From assembly GCF_047948215.1 (NCBI RefSeq), contig NC_134458.1:146273036-146337035 (forward strand): DNA of 64,000 nucleotides, read 5' to 3'. Positions 47,323 through 58,558 of the stretch are shown in pieces. The translations under genes were made by a program, and so were the position numbers. Each line of letters begins with the position of its first letter. The stretch's first letter is position 1. Under the pieces are notes generated by a model. The model did not search any database and was not told where the DNA came from. It saw only the letters and a program-made list of their open reading frames with translations. The DNA is from Lycorma delicatula. Its lineage: Eukaryota; Arthropoda; Insecta; Hemiptera; Fulgoridae.

Positions 47323-48213
47323 TACTTTCCTGTCATTGATTATTTATTCTTATATAGTGGGAAAATAATGATGCATGAAAAGAGTTTAAGAAATCAAAAA
47401 AAGGATATATTTTAGTTTTTTCTGCTCTCTCGCCCCCAAAATCACTTCCCAAAACATCTTTTATGATTTGTCTGCGTTTACAATAATAAATAAAAGAAAC
47501 TAAAAACAATTCCACAGAAAAATGTACAATCAATAAAAAGTTACCAGAGATTTCTGTTTTGGGAAAGAAGGGTGAATATCATAATTCACCCTTCTAAATT
47601 TTAATGTAATGTTTAAACAAAAAAAAAAGTATTAAAAAATTCTAAAAATTGACATTTTTTAATTCGTTGCTTACCTACCAAAGTATTTTTTTGGGGTCAT
47701 TTGTACAACTAGTAAACCTAGGAAAACATAAAAAGAATGGTTAAAAAATATGCAATAAATAAAAAGAGAGCTTTTGTCAATTTTGGTGGAAGGGGGAGAA
47801 TTTTGAGGCAATTTTTCTTAAAAAAAAAACAAGTTCTGTACGCATGTACAGAACTTCATATAAAGTGGGAATATGTTTGAAAAAGTTTGAGAAAACTGAT
47901 CCCAAAGAATTTATCTACCCCATCTTTAGAAGATATTGATCCCAAACTTTTAAGAAAAAATTCCTATAGACGCGAGTCTCTGTGCTAAATTTCATAAAAA
48001 TCGGTTTATCCAGTGAAAAGTTTTTAAGCTTCACACACAGCACACGTTCATAAGTAAGTACGAACAATAATACTTTTCATCTTTATTTTGTGTTTTGGGG
48101 TCCCTGGGTCATAAAACGTCGAGAAATAAAAATAAACCCATTCCCCATATTTTGACTGAGACCACACGTTTCTTCTTGCAGCATAACTCTAGAGCTATGA
48201 TGCCAAGAAAGTA
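47323..48213 (+). mobile_element. Element R, copy 2
   Basis: Same element and orientation as 32080-33105. Ends TACTTTCCTGTCAT and ATGATGCCAAGAAAGTA are inverted repeats of each other. Shared blocks include ACAATCAATAAAAAGTTACC, TTTTTGGGGTCATTTGTAC, AATTTCATAAAAATCGGTTT and GGGGTCCCTGGGTCATAAAA. Relative to copy 1 it carries a private inverted duplication (GAAGGGTGAAT...ATTCACCCTTC, 47567-47594) and an 11-bp hairpin AAGTTCTGTAC-GCAT-GTACAGAACTT (47831-47856). No coding capacity. Confidence 0.72.
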
Positions 48214-48365
48214 AAAATATTAGTAATAATTTCAATAACCATTTTACTGAGTTTTATCACTGATAACGTTTTTCTCTGATGTCATAGTTTACTTATTTCA
48301 TACCACGGATAAGTTCATTATTAATCAAATTTTCTGCTAGAGAAGTAGATTTAAATTGTTTTTTT

Positions 48366-48490
48366 TTGTGTGTTATTTTCTGCTTTTCCTAGCATTGTCA
48401 TTTTAACATTCATAGTTCAGCACTCTTAACATTCAAACTGCGAATGTTAGAGTGACAGTGCTAGGAAAGACAGAAAATAATACTCAAATC
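48366..48490. mobile_element. Hairpin MITE copy 2
   Basis: Arms 48371-48411 and 48442-48482 are reverse complements over 41 bp with about six mismatches (TGTTATTTTCTGCTTTTCCT versus TATTATTTTCTGTCTTTCCT reading inward), with a ~30-nt loop. It shares the TTTCCTAGCA core and TGAGT-ATTATTT end with copy 1. A transcript would fold into a long, nearly perfect stem. Confidence 0.8.
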
Positions 48491-49339
48491 AGGTATGATA
48501 ATCCTAGCAAAAATCTAAAATACTGGGAAAATGGACAATTTTTTTAAATTTTATCACGAAAAGTTTTTAAATATTCACTTTCAAAGAAAAATCTCTTTAT
48601 AAGTTAAGAGTTTTCAAAAAATTGAAATATATTAAAATATTAATTATTATTGTTTAAATGGTGTAAGGAATAGCCACAAAAGTTTTTTGTGAAAAGCGTT
48701 TTGCTTGTAGTTAATGTTTGTTATGAAGTACTAGTAGAAATAAACGAAACTTGGGAATTAAAATTTACCAGAGTGTACTATGCTTACAAGGTAATATTAT
48801 AACAAGGGGTGCGTAAACACCTTTTGGTTTAAATATAAGTGCAAAAGTTTAGTTAGAAGAGTAACGCCAATTTTTTTTTATTTTTATTACTTTTTTTAAT
48901 AAGTCATACAAAAGTTGAAACTGAATAAATTTGGGTTAACAAAGATTCTTTATTCGCGTTTATGTAATTAAATAAATAATATGAGTGCGTGTGTTTTTGA
49001 AGAGTATTTTTAAAAAACTTGTTTAATTTCACTTTCATAAAGTACAGTTGTACTAAAACCGGTAATAAAGTTTATTTATCTAAATATAGAAAAAATTCCA
49101 GTTTTCATATATTTATATAATATAAGAATTTTTTTTTTCATTATGAATATTTTGTAATTCTTAAGTTATTATTCCAGGAACTCTCTGGAGTGGAACAAAA
49201 ATTTTCTAATCAAGATCTTCCTTCTTGAAAATTATTAATGAAGAACAATATGGTTCTAATATTAGTCAAAAAAATTAATATAATTAAAATTATACTATTT
49301 CATATTAAGAAATGTTACCTTGTAATTTTAATTAATTTT
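48491..49339. other. AT-rich spacer
   Basis: No feature is recognised. Confidence 0.45.
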
Positions 49340-49810
49340 TTCGAATTTTGCCTAATTGTAGACCACGAGAAATAACTCTTTACTTCCTTTTTTGTTGTGT
49401 CACTTTCTTCTAGAATTTGATCATTATCTTAATTCTGTTATCAAGATAGATCCTGATTTTTTCGAGTTCTCCCTTGGAATTCCTAAAATTATTACTTTTT
49501 TAAAAGTCTCTAGTCTTATTCAATATTAATTAAATATTTTTATTTATATTTATTTCAGGTCTTTTTTAACTTCTGTTATCCATTTTGGTGTTGTATTTCT
49601 TTTTTTGATGAAATAAAAACTCCATTTGCTAATCTTTCTGGATTTATCTCATTATGTGTCCATAGAAATAGATTCATCGTTTTCTCATCAAATCAAATAA
49701 TTTATCTATTTTCTTATAGAATTCGTTGTTTTTCCTGAGTTTCCATTCATCTTCAATTTTTCTTCGTTCTAGGATTTTTACCTGGAATTTTCTTTATTTT
49801 TATTTATTTT
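49340..49810 (-). mobile_element. LINE-A copy 5: C-terminal region
   Basis: Minus strand reads LERRKIEDEWKLRKNNEFYK, KIDKLFDLMRKR, a stop, IYFYGHIMR across a shift, NPERLA and ITEVKKDLK. This is the region after the RT catalytic core (KLRSNKE-FYGHxxRM-type), as in copies 1-3. Downstream, similarity fades near 49360. 5' truncated. Confidence 0.7.
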
Positions 49811-52557
49811 TTCAGGTTAACATAATTCTTTATCTTTATTAATATTATATGATTTATTAAGTTTTTAAATCTAATTTAAAGTGAATTAAACTGCAGTTAG
49901 TCTTTATAAGTAATTTTAGGTTATTTTAGATTTAAATATACCCGTAAATAATTTTTTGAGAAAATTCAAAAAAAATATTACCAAAACTGTTCAAATTTCA
50001 GCTCGTATATTTTTTTAAATATTTAATAAAATATTATTTATTTTAGTAATTGATGATAATACGTAGCAATTAGAATCCAGTTTATGCAGAAAAAATATAG
50101 ATGATACCTTGATCAACGATCGCAAATGTTATTTATTTTACGATAAATTCTAATTCTCTAAGCCAAAATTAATAATCAATATTATTAACATCACTCAAGA
50201 AAAAACAGAAAATTCAATATCAAAAAAAGTTATTGATAATCCAAATCATACATTAAGATATTTCATAACGGGGCATTCTGTGCGCTGCCAATGTATCATC
50301 CACTGTTGTTTTAAACTATATACAATTCTTCATTTATAAATTTTTGGTTTGCCTGTATATTCAGTGCCAGCTTATGTTATTAGTTTTGACTCATTTAAGA
50401 TACATGATGTACAGAAGCCATTAGCCTGAGTTGCTTTCACAGAGAGTAATGACGTTCTTTACTATCAGTCACAAGTAGAGGTTGTATGTTCAATCAGTCA
50501 CTTTTTAGAGCTAAACATTCCAGCATTTCGGTAGATTTGTCATGTCAAAGTGCAGTAGTACGTTTGTTTAAGTGCATAAAACAACGGGGAACAACGTCAA
50601 TCATCATCATCATCATCATTGTAAACCCGACATGATACCTTAATATTCTTTAAAATGGCTTACTGTTTTTGTTTCTGATTGCCTACAAACCTTTTTTACT
50701 ATGACTCCTAAAACACATACAAATTTAGTGAACTTCTTATGATTTACTCGTCCGTCTTCTGTGTATCTATTTCATATAAATCACATACATATTCTTTTAA
50801 CTTTGAAATTTCAATTATTTTTATGCAAATCAAAAGCACGGGAAAATATTCAAATTAACTTTTTTTCTAAACAATGTTTCTAACGGATAATTTTCAGAGA
50901 AAATATTAAAAAAAAAAAAAAACAAATTGGTTCTTATATCAGATGATAAATTTAGTTTATAAATTACGAATATAGAATAAGTAGCATGCAATTTTCTGAT
51001 TTTTGGAGTTAAAAGTACATAAAAAATTTTATTTTCTCTTTTTTGTACTCAAAACAAAAATTAAAAGAATAATTGAGGTTTTGCTTACTATCATGAGTAG
51101 CAGTAATACATTAAAAAGTTCAAATCGAAATAAAAAATAAAAATTACGAATTTAAAAAGTTTTTGATTTACCCCAAAAGAATGTTTATAATTTTATGAAT
51201 TTTTTACTAATGTACCAGTTCTTTTTCATTCTAGAAAATATTTGACCCCAAATGATAAAACATCAAATTATTAAATACTATTTTAATTTACAATAAGAGG
51301 CCCTACCTTACTTCCGTATTATATCTTAATTTGGAAGTTCCTTGTCTGCATGATTTATTTTTTATTACAGCAGTAACGTTCGTTTATAAGTTATTTTATT
51401 TGACATTTATAAAAAATAATTACATTTTTATTTAATAGAAATAGGATAATTTCTTCCTGAAGCAACGTTTTGTTTCTTTTTGCTAAAAGGAATAGGACTT
51501 CGACCCTATAAATAAATAAAATAATAGTTAAAACTAGCACACGATATATTGAAGCGGAAATTAGTTGCACTACAGGAGTACCAACATATACAGAACACTC
51601 CCCTTGGTTGCATTTCAAGGTCATTTTAAAAAGCATTGTCTCCTTTATAATGAATAATATAATATCTGTTGTCATAGAAATAAGATATCCTTAGGTATTA
51701 TTGTTTTTGTTTATTTAGTTTTGTTGCTTACTTTTAATAATAGGCTTGAAGTAAATTCCTTTCTTTCGATCATTCATTCGTTCCTTGTTCATTTAATCAA
51801 TTCATCTAAGACCTTCAATCAATACAGATTTTTATTATTTTAATAAACATATTGAATAATAATAAAATTAGTTCTTTTTTTATACATTGTTATTAAATAG
51901 ATTTATTTATGTTTTACTTTTATTATTGCAGTTAGGTTATACCTTAAAGAAAAATAAGTCATTGTTTATATATATATATATATATATATATTTAGTGAAT
52001 TGTATGTAATTTATCAGGTAACTTTTTCGTAGTTATTTAGTTATTATTTTATCATGTACTAATCTCAAATACTACGTAAAATAAATAACGGTTTAAAATA
52101 AAACATGGAGTTATTTTTTTAAAAATCAGATTACAATTGAATTGGTATGATCAAGTATGTAATTAGTTGTTAAAAAAAAAAAATATATAAAACAAAAAAA
52201 TTATCTAATTTTAAGTGTTCTAAAAAACATATATACACACTCGTAAATTATGAATTGTGGGACTTGTAGATTTTTTTTTAATAGATAAAAGATTAATTAT
52301 GTATTTTTACGACTTTTTTTATCATGCTCCCAGATGGAAGATTATTTATATAGAAAATAGTTTTATTTGTTAGTTAGTTTCTTTCTGCCCTTATAACTGT
52401 AAAATAGCTGCACTAATTTTCTAAAATACATATCAAAAGATTCATCTAACTGCGTTATTCACAAGGGAATTTGAAAAAACAAAAAGGATTCTTTTCTGAA
52501 CTGAAAAAGCAAAATTATTTGAATTTCGTCTAGTGACGAAATAAATAAATAAAACAA
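49811..52557. other. AT-rich spacer with a mid-GC patch
   Basis: 50270-50640 is less AT-rich and has two TCAGTC initiator-like motifs (50464, 50494) and an (ATC)n run (50598-50619), but no strong splice site. 51391-51675 minus holds a 94-codon frame without a motif. A (TA)n tract lies at 51967-51991. Confidence 0.4.
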
Positions 52558-52582
52558 ATTATATATATTATATATATATCCG

Positions 52583-52625
<43 letters not shown>

Positions 52626-52643
52626 ATTATATATATATATAAT
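52558..52643. repeat. Interrupted (TA)n array
   Basis: TA repeats with two ATCCG interruptions (TATATCCGTATAATATA and TATATCCGATTATATA); the right part ends in a GATTATATATATATATAATC palindrome. Confidence 0.9.
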
Positions 52644-52899
52644 CATTATAAATTAATCATACATAATAAAAAATTATAACTTATATAACATTAACAAAAT
52701 TATACCCGTAGAGATCGTATCCACTTATTTAATGTTATTCGGGAGGAGATAAAATTTGTTTTTTAATCTAGGGAATTCACTTCAAGAATTTTTGCCATAA
52801 CTTTGTTAACTATAAACGGATTTTAATAAATAAGTGTCATTTTCTATGTCATAAAACTCTTAACATTTTTTTGCAATAAACCATTTCTGAATAAACTTT

Positions 52900-53190
52900 C
52901 GGTTCCATAGATATTAACAAATAAAACGTTTACATGGCCGCCATTTTGAAATTGATTGTGAAATCATATCTATTATTTTTATACAAGTAAACTTCTAGGT
53001 ACCCGAGAAGTATAGGAAATTTCAGCTCGATACGATTAACCATTCCTGAAAAATAAATTTTTATCTTAAATATACAAAGTGGCGGACAGCCGGTAAACTA
53101 GGCGATTCCGGACATATGTTGATATAAAGTTTTTTCTTTACTTCGATGTGGGGGACCATGCCCTGAATTCTTGAAACGGTTTTTATAAAC
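52900..53190. repeat. Repeat-like segment with inverted GCCGCCATTTTG motifs
   Basis: GGCCGCCATTTTG near 52936 and CAAAGTGGCGG near 53078 form an 11-bp inverted pair ~140 bp apart, in sequence less AT-rich than the flanks (GAAATTTCAGCTCGATACG, GGACAGCCGGTAAACTAGGC). No second copy is in the window. The style is that of a dispersed insect repeat; the family is unknown. Confidence 0.35.
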
Positions 53191-53639
53191 TTTTTTACGT
53201 GTGTATGTATATATATATATATATATATATTTCCTGCCTTATGTTCAAATATTAAATAATTTATATTAAATTTTACTTTTATTTGTAGGTAGTTTAAATT
53301 TGTTCTTCTTCACGTCATATTTTTCACTGATTTTATTTATTAAACGAGAATATTTTAATAAATACTTAAATATTTCCTGATCATCATGAAATATTTTACT
53401 TTTATTAATTTAAAAAATGTTATAATTTTATATAGATATTTTTTCTACATAAATAAATTAAAATTAAATAATAAAATAGTAAATAGTAAAAATAAAGATA
53501 AAATAACTATTTTAAAACATATTACTTGCAATAGTTATTTATAGGTTGCCGATATATAAAAATGATAATAAATAATAACATACTCCGTTTTGTTATAGAT
53601 AAATTCCGTTGAACAGCTCTATATTTTTTTATTCATTTT

Positions 53640-53804
53640 TTTTTATGGATTTATTCACGACAGAACTTTACATAGAATCTTGTACCTGGGAATATGGAAA
53701 TGGAATTTTATTTTCGTATGAAAAAAACGCCATTCCCGACCGGGATTCGAACACGGGACCCCTGATGAAAGGTCGAAACATTATTGATTCGCCACGGAGA
53801 TCAG
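53640..53804 (-). mobile_element. SINE-B copy, body type 1
   Basis: Head at the right: CGCCACGGAGATCAG, then GGACCCCTGATGAAAGG and the B-box complement GGGATTCGAACACGGGACC. The body is CGTATGAAAAAAACGCCATT and TGGGAATATGGAAATGGAAT, shared with the 58.4-kb copy. The left end has a T-run (the tail). A 101-codon plus frame over it (53609-53914) is fortuitous. Confidence 0.82.
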
Positions 53805-54254
53805 AAAATTTTATTAATTATTATTTTTATATAAGTACTTTAGGGATTTATTTATCTGTTATAAGTAATAGATTTTTAAAAGGTTTATTAATTTATAATT
53901 TAATGAATAGGTAAATTATAAAATTTTAGAAATTTATCAGAATATTAAATAAAATATTTCCTGATAATAGAAAATGCCTAAATTAATTAGTAAATAAAAA
54001 TTAAAGAAGAAGAAAAAAATTTTTTAAATTTAAGCAAAATTTGTAAATTATTTAATACATATACATTTTTAATAATTAACTTAAGATGGATGTATTGTTG
54101 CGAAACGCGTTTTTAATTAAATGTTTTTAATCAAAACATTGTTAAAATATGTAGCCTATTTTAACAGTTTTAATTAAAATATTTTAAAAGACTCGAAAGA
54201 ATTTTGATAAAGATGCTACAAAAATAAAAATTGTGTTTGTATGTGTGAGAGGGT

Positions 54255-54257
<3 letters not shown>

Positions 54258-54312
<55 letters not shown>
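54258..54312. repeat. (CA)n microsatellite
   Basis: About 27 CA units. It produces a His/Thr run in an otherwise meaningless plus-strand frame. Confidence 0.97.
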
Positions 54313-54314
<2 letters not shown>

Positions 54315-54879
54315 TTGTATTTTATGTATACAATAATAATAGTAATTTATTTTATATGTATATTTATATAACACACATACAAAATTACCATTTGTTAATT
54401 ATTTATTTATATGATTATATACAGAGTATGTAGAGTTTGTTGAATCGTTTGTTTTACGTAGTAAAAAAATAATGCATTGTTTTAATAAGTAAAGGAGTAC
54501 GTTTCTTATTTTTCCAGTATTTCTTGTAGCTGTAACTTATGTAAACACCTAAGATATAAAAAACATAAGTCAAAGTGTTGCTTTCTCTAAAAGTATTGAT
54601 GTTCACTATACAGCCAAGCCCTGTGGATAACAGAATGAACATATGACTTGTAGGGCTGAATATCAACCGTATTTTCGGTGAGTCTGGTATAGTGATAAAC
54701 AAATGTGGATTTAAGTCGGTGAAGAACCATTCTTATTTACTTTCTCTGGTAAACTTGGCATGGGATGCTTGTTATTGTTAGAGATGGCTACATCCTGTTT
54801 TTTGGAAGGAACTTGGAATTCTTATCATTTTGCCTACAACATTTCTCAATTATGACATTTATCGTACATTTTCCAAAAT

Positions 54880-55895
54880 TACAGCTAATTTTGGAAAAGA
54901 AGGGAGTTGACTGGAAAGAGAGGCGCTTAATAAAAGAGCTGTTCTATAACCAGAGAATAAAAGTGAGGGAAGCAGACGAAATAACAAAAAGAATAGGGAT
55001 TGGAAGGAGAGTGAGGCAGGGATACTGCATGTCACCAACACTGTTTAGTATATATCTGGAAGAAATAATTAAATTCTCTCTGAATTGGAAAAAAATAAAT
55101 AAAAATCGGGGGTTAGAAGAGTAGAATGTATACGTTTTGCCGATGACATGGGGGTACTGGCGGAGAGCCCAAATAAACTAAAGGAAATGCTTACTTAAAT
55201 GAAGCTTGCAAAGTCTGGGTATGAGGATCACAAAAAGAAGACAAAATGTATGGTATTAGGTGAAAAAGAGGAGAGGATGGTGCTTAAGAAAGGAAATGAA
55301 GTTTTTGAACAGGTGAAGAAATTCCAGTACGTAGGGAGCTTTATAACTGATAACCTGGCTTGCACAGTAAAAATTAGAACAATAATATCAAGAAGTAAGC
55401 ATGCCTTTATTAACGGAAGACTGTTTGTGAAAAGTTAAACTTAGCGTTAAGGAAGAGATTAATGAATTGTTTTTTTTTTTAGTATGGTGCTCTATTGAGC
55501 TGACACATGGACGATGAGAAAGGCAGACAAAAAGCAAATTGAGGTTTTTGAGATGTGGGTGTGACGCAGAATGATAAATGTCAGATGGCAAGACTATGTA
55601 ACAGATAAAGAAGTATTAAGGAGAATCGGAGAGAACAGGAAAATTCTAAATGTGATTGAATATAGGAAAAGGAACTGGCTAGGGCATTGCATGAGAAGAA
55701 GGTGTTTATTAGTGGATGCGATAGAAGGCTTGGTGAATGGAAGGAAAGCAAGAGGAAAGAATAGATTTCAAATGATGAATAGGATTATGGAAAAGGGAAA
55801 ATGTGCTAAAACAAAGAGGTTAACAAAGGATAGATCAAGGGAGAGAGCAGCAGCCGTGACAGAACCTGTCCTAATGGCAGAATACTGTGAATGAA
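54880..55895 (+). mobile_element. LINE-B copy 2: RT palm to 3' end, FADD kept
   Basis: Reads LEKKGVDWKERRLIKELFYN, QRIKVREADEITKRIGIGRR, VRQGYCMSPTLFSIYLEEI (RT), then in another frame RFADDMGVLAE near 55136 with the catalytic FADD intact, KKTKCMVLGEKEE, KFQYVGSFITDNLACT, and after further shifts the C-terminal frame at 55571-55894: VRWQDYVTDKEVLRRIGENR, NWLGHCMRRRCLLVDAIEGL, NGRKARGKNRFQMMNRIM, ending with the stop at 55892. The 5' end is truncated inside the RT. GAATGAATAC after the stop suggests that a short tandem tail, not poly(A), terminates the element. Better preserved than copy 1. Confidence 0.9.
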
Positions 55896-57098
55896 TACAA
55901 AACAAAAAACCTTACATACAAACATATGTTTATACATTATTGGGTCCCTTAAAGACATTATGCCATCTTAATAGTAAGAAAATTTAAAAAATATTTTTAT
56001 TATTTTGCCGAAGTGATCATGATAGTATTAATAAAAGCAATTTTATAAAATATATTAAAAGATTATAATTTTATAAGTTAATGAATGTTGCAATAAAAGT
56101 AATTAATCTAAAGTATTGCTCTTGAATATAGAAGAACCAACACGTATAAACGAAATGCGCAGCACTTTCAATAAAAAAATAATAATAAAAAAAACTTTCT
56201 CCGAGAAAAAATAAATCGTTTAATAAAAAATGCTTTCAAATTTTTCTGTCTATAAACGTTAATTTAATTTTCGTACAGCTAATTTAAAAAAAAAGTTAAA
56301 GTAAAAACTTAAATGCATTTCTCCTACTTTTACATAAATTGTAAAATTAAACTGATAATATACATTGCAAGTAGTAACAGACAAAAATCATTATAGCCTA
56401 TGATTTTTTTTTTCAATATTAAGAAGCTGAATTTAGGTTAAGGTTAAAATAGAATTAAGTTTTATGTATACCAAATTCAGCAATCTAATAATAAGCTTTA
56501 AGTAAAAGAAGCGGCTATAATAGCTGATTTAGACGCCTTAAATTTATTGTATGAACGACCACGATTTCTGTGAATCAGGGAAACTAACAAAAAATACGTA
56601 CGAGTATATTGTTAGATTATCGTATAAACACTATTTATTAATAAATTATTACACATAGTTTATGTTAAAAAATAGTAGTTTATGGTACCTATTACTTTGA
56701 TTTATTATTGGCTTAATTGAATCTGTGTACAGTTGTTTTAAATATTAAGTAATGGCTGCTAATTTACAGTTTAAAATTATTAACTAACAAAAAATATAAG
56801 TCAACTTTAAAACTTTTATCATTTTAAAATACAAGCCAACAAAAAAAACAAATATAACGTTTTGTTGGAATATTATAAACAAGAAGTAAAGAAAACTTCA
56901 CTTTTTTTTTTATTGTATTAAATTTTTAAACATTATTTTTTGCAGTGGTATGAGAAGAAATATTTTTAAATAATTACCATGCAGTCTCGATTTTATTTTC
57001 TTCTAATATTAAACAGTTTAATTTTTTTTAAGTTAAATGAAAAATTGTACAATCCTTCTCTTAGAGCTATATTTTAATATAAAATGATTTTTTTTTAG
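55896..57098. other. AT-rich spacer
   Basis: No repeat or gene is recognised. The last ~40 bases form a T-rich acceptor-like context for the micro-exon that follows. Confidence 0.45.
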
Positions 57099-57137
57099 GG
57101 CGAGGCACAGGGCCAGAAGGAATTTTCCACGAAAATA
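57099..57137 (+). CDS. Candidate 39-nt micro-exon of an unknown host gene
   Basis: A 39-nt island near 50% GC in strongly AT-rich DNA. It is preceded by GATTTTTTTTTTAG (polypyrimidine tract plus AG acceptor) and followed directly by GTAAGTAAT, a near-consensus donor. The length is exactly 13 codons and all three frames are open: GEAQGQKEFSTKI, ARHRARRNFPRK or RGTGPEGIFHEN. I do not recognise the protein. The nearest possible upstream exon on this strand is the putative first exon at 29.68-29.88 kb; a connection is speculation. The splice-flanked structure is seen; exon status is inferred. Conservation or RNA evidence would decide. Confidence 0.4.
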
Positions 57138-57448
57138 GTAAGTAATATTGTTCTATTAAATAGTTCGTAAATTGTAATATATGTAGTAGTAGCATATAAA
57201 GACGTAATTAAAAATTGTATTTTATTTCCATAAGATTATAATTTTCATATTTAAAGAAAAAAGTATCAATACTTTACCTAACAAATGCAAAATATATATT
57301 TATATATGTATATTATTGTGATTTCATAAAATTTTGTAAAAGTATCTTTAGATAACCATTCATCTAAGTATTATATATTTTAATTTTATAAAATTTGTTG
57401 GTTTTGAATAGAAAGACAGGAATTTTAATAAGATGATTAGCGAAAATT
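57138..57448. other. AT-rich sequence, presumed intron if the micro-exon is real
   Basis: Nothing is recognised other than the donor at its left edge. Confidence 0.4.
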
Positions 57449-57592
57449 ATGAAAGAACGGGCATCAATAGTTATGATCATTAGCCCGGTAGAAACTGCTA
57501 GCCAATGAAAAGATGTTATGCCCGACCGGGATTTGAACCCGGGACCTCCGTACGAAATCCCGAGACGCTTCTTATTCAGCCACGGAGGTCGT
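57449..57592 (-). mobile_element. SINE-B copy, body type 2
   Basis: Head at the right (CAGCCACGGAGGTCG), GGGACCTCCGTACGAAATCC, B-box complement GGGATTTGAACCCGGGACC, and a body GATCATTAGCCCGGTAGAAA and ATGAAAGAACGGGC. The body differs from the copies at 34.8, 53.7 and 58.4 kb but matches the copy at 62.9 kb, so one tRNA-like head is joined to two different bodies. The T-arm sequence is well preserved. Confidence 0.82.
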
Positions 57593-57625
57593 TTCTTCTT
57601 CTTTTACTTACCGAATAATTATAAA

Positions 57626-57661
<36 letters not shown>

Positions 57662-58369
57662 TTACATTTGTTTCTAAAAAATTTACCTTTTCTATATTTA
57701 TTTATATGAGTAAATATAAATCTTAATTCCTGTTTATTTTTATTTCCGTTTCTCTTAATTTTTGTTATTTTCTTACGCATTTATAACGCGGGAATTATTT
57801 TTTTGTTATGGTACCTTTATTTCTAATTTTCGAATCAAGTACCTGATGAATTGCTCGCAAGTTGACAGAGCCTCATTATGTTAGATACTAAAGTAAAATG
57901 TTATATATTTATCTCATAATTTTTTTTTATTCTATTTTTAGATATAAATGAATGGATTTAAAAAGAAAAATTGTTTTTAATTGTAACAAAAGGGATTATA
58001 CGGTTGGATTAACAAATTAATTCATACCGTGGCCGACAGATATCTCTCTGAATTGGCTCTCTCCAAATATGATCCATAAAAAAACGTAACCAACTAGTAA
58101 ATAAACAATTAAAATTAATATTCTTTTCTAATCGTACACGATAGACTCTCAGTAAATTGTTTATAAGTAGATAAATTTATACTTCGCACACGATGTTCTG
58201 ACTATATTATTTTTCTTGCATAGAAGCTTTTTGATTTTTTGCTGGTTCATTCTTTGCTGGTCCGTGTAATTTTACCCTTTTTTCTGATTAAATTTACTTA
58301 TTTCGTTCATAAATAATAATTTTATGAAAAAGTGGAAAACTTTTTTTTTTTTTATTTATTTATTTTTTT
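57593..58369. other. AT-rich spacer with (TA)n tract
   Basis: Contains (TA)n at 57631-57659. No gene is recognised. Confidence 0.5.
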
Positions 58370-58558
58370 TACCACAGAAGCTTACAAGAAACTTGTACGT
58401 GGGAATATGGAAATGGAATTTTTTAGCGTATGAAAAATGTCATGTCTGACTGGGATTCAAAACCGGGAGCCTCGGATGAAAGGTCGAATCGCTATCATTA
58501 TTCTGATCTCGGGCTGAGTGATATGTATATATATATATCACTCAGCCTCAGAGATCAG
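58370..58558 (-). mobile_element. SINE-B copy, body type 1, with self-inverted head
   Basis: Body TACAAGAAACTTGTACGTGG and GGGAATATGGAAATGGAATT, B-box complement GGGATTCAAAACCGGGAGCC, GATGAAAGGTCG. The head is present twice: once inverted (CTGATCTCGGGCTGAGTGAT, 58503-58522) and once in normal orientation (ATCACTCAGCCTCAGAGATC, 58537-58556), separated by a short TA run. Confidence 0.8.

Noticed and set aside
57513..57592. tRNA gene on the minus strand
   Set aside because: Same reason: SINE-B head with body; the acceptor stem is not complementary.
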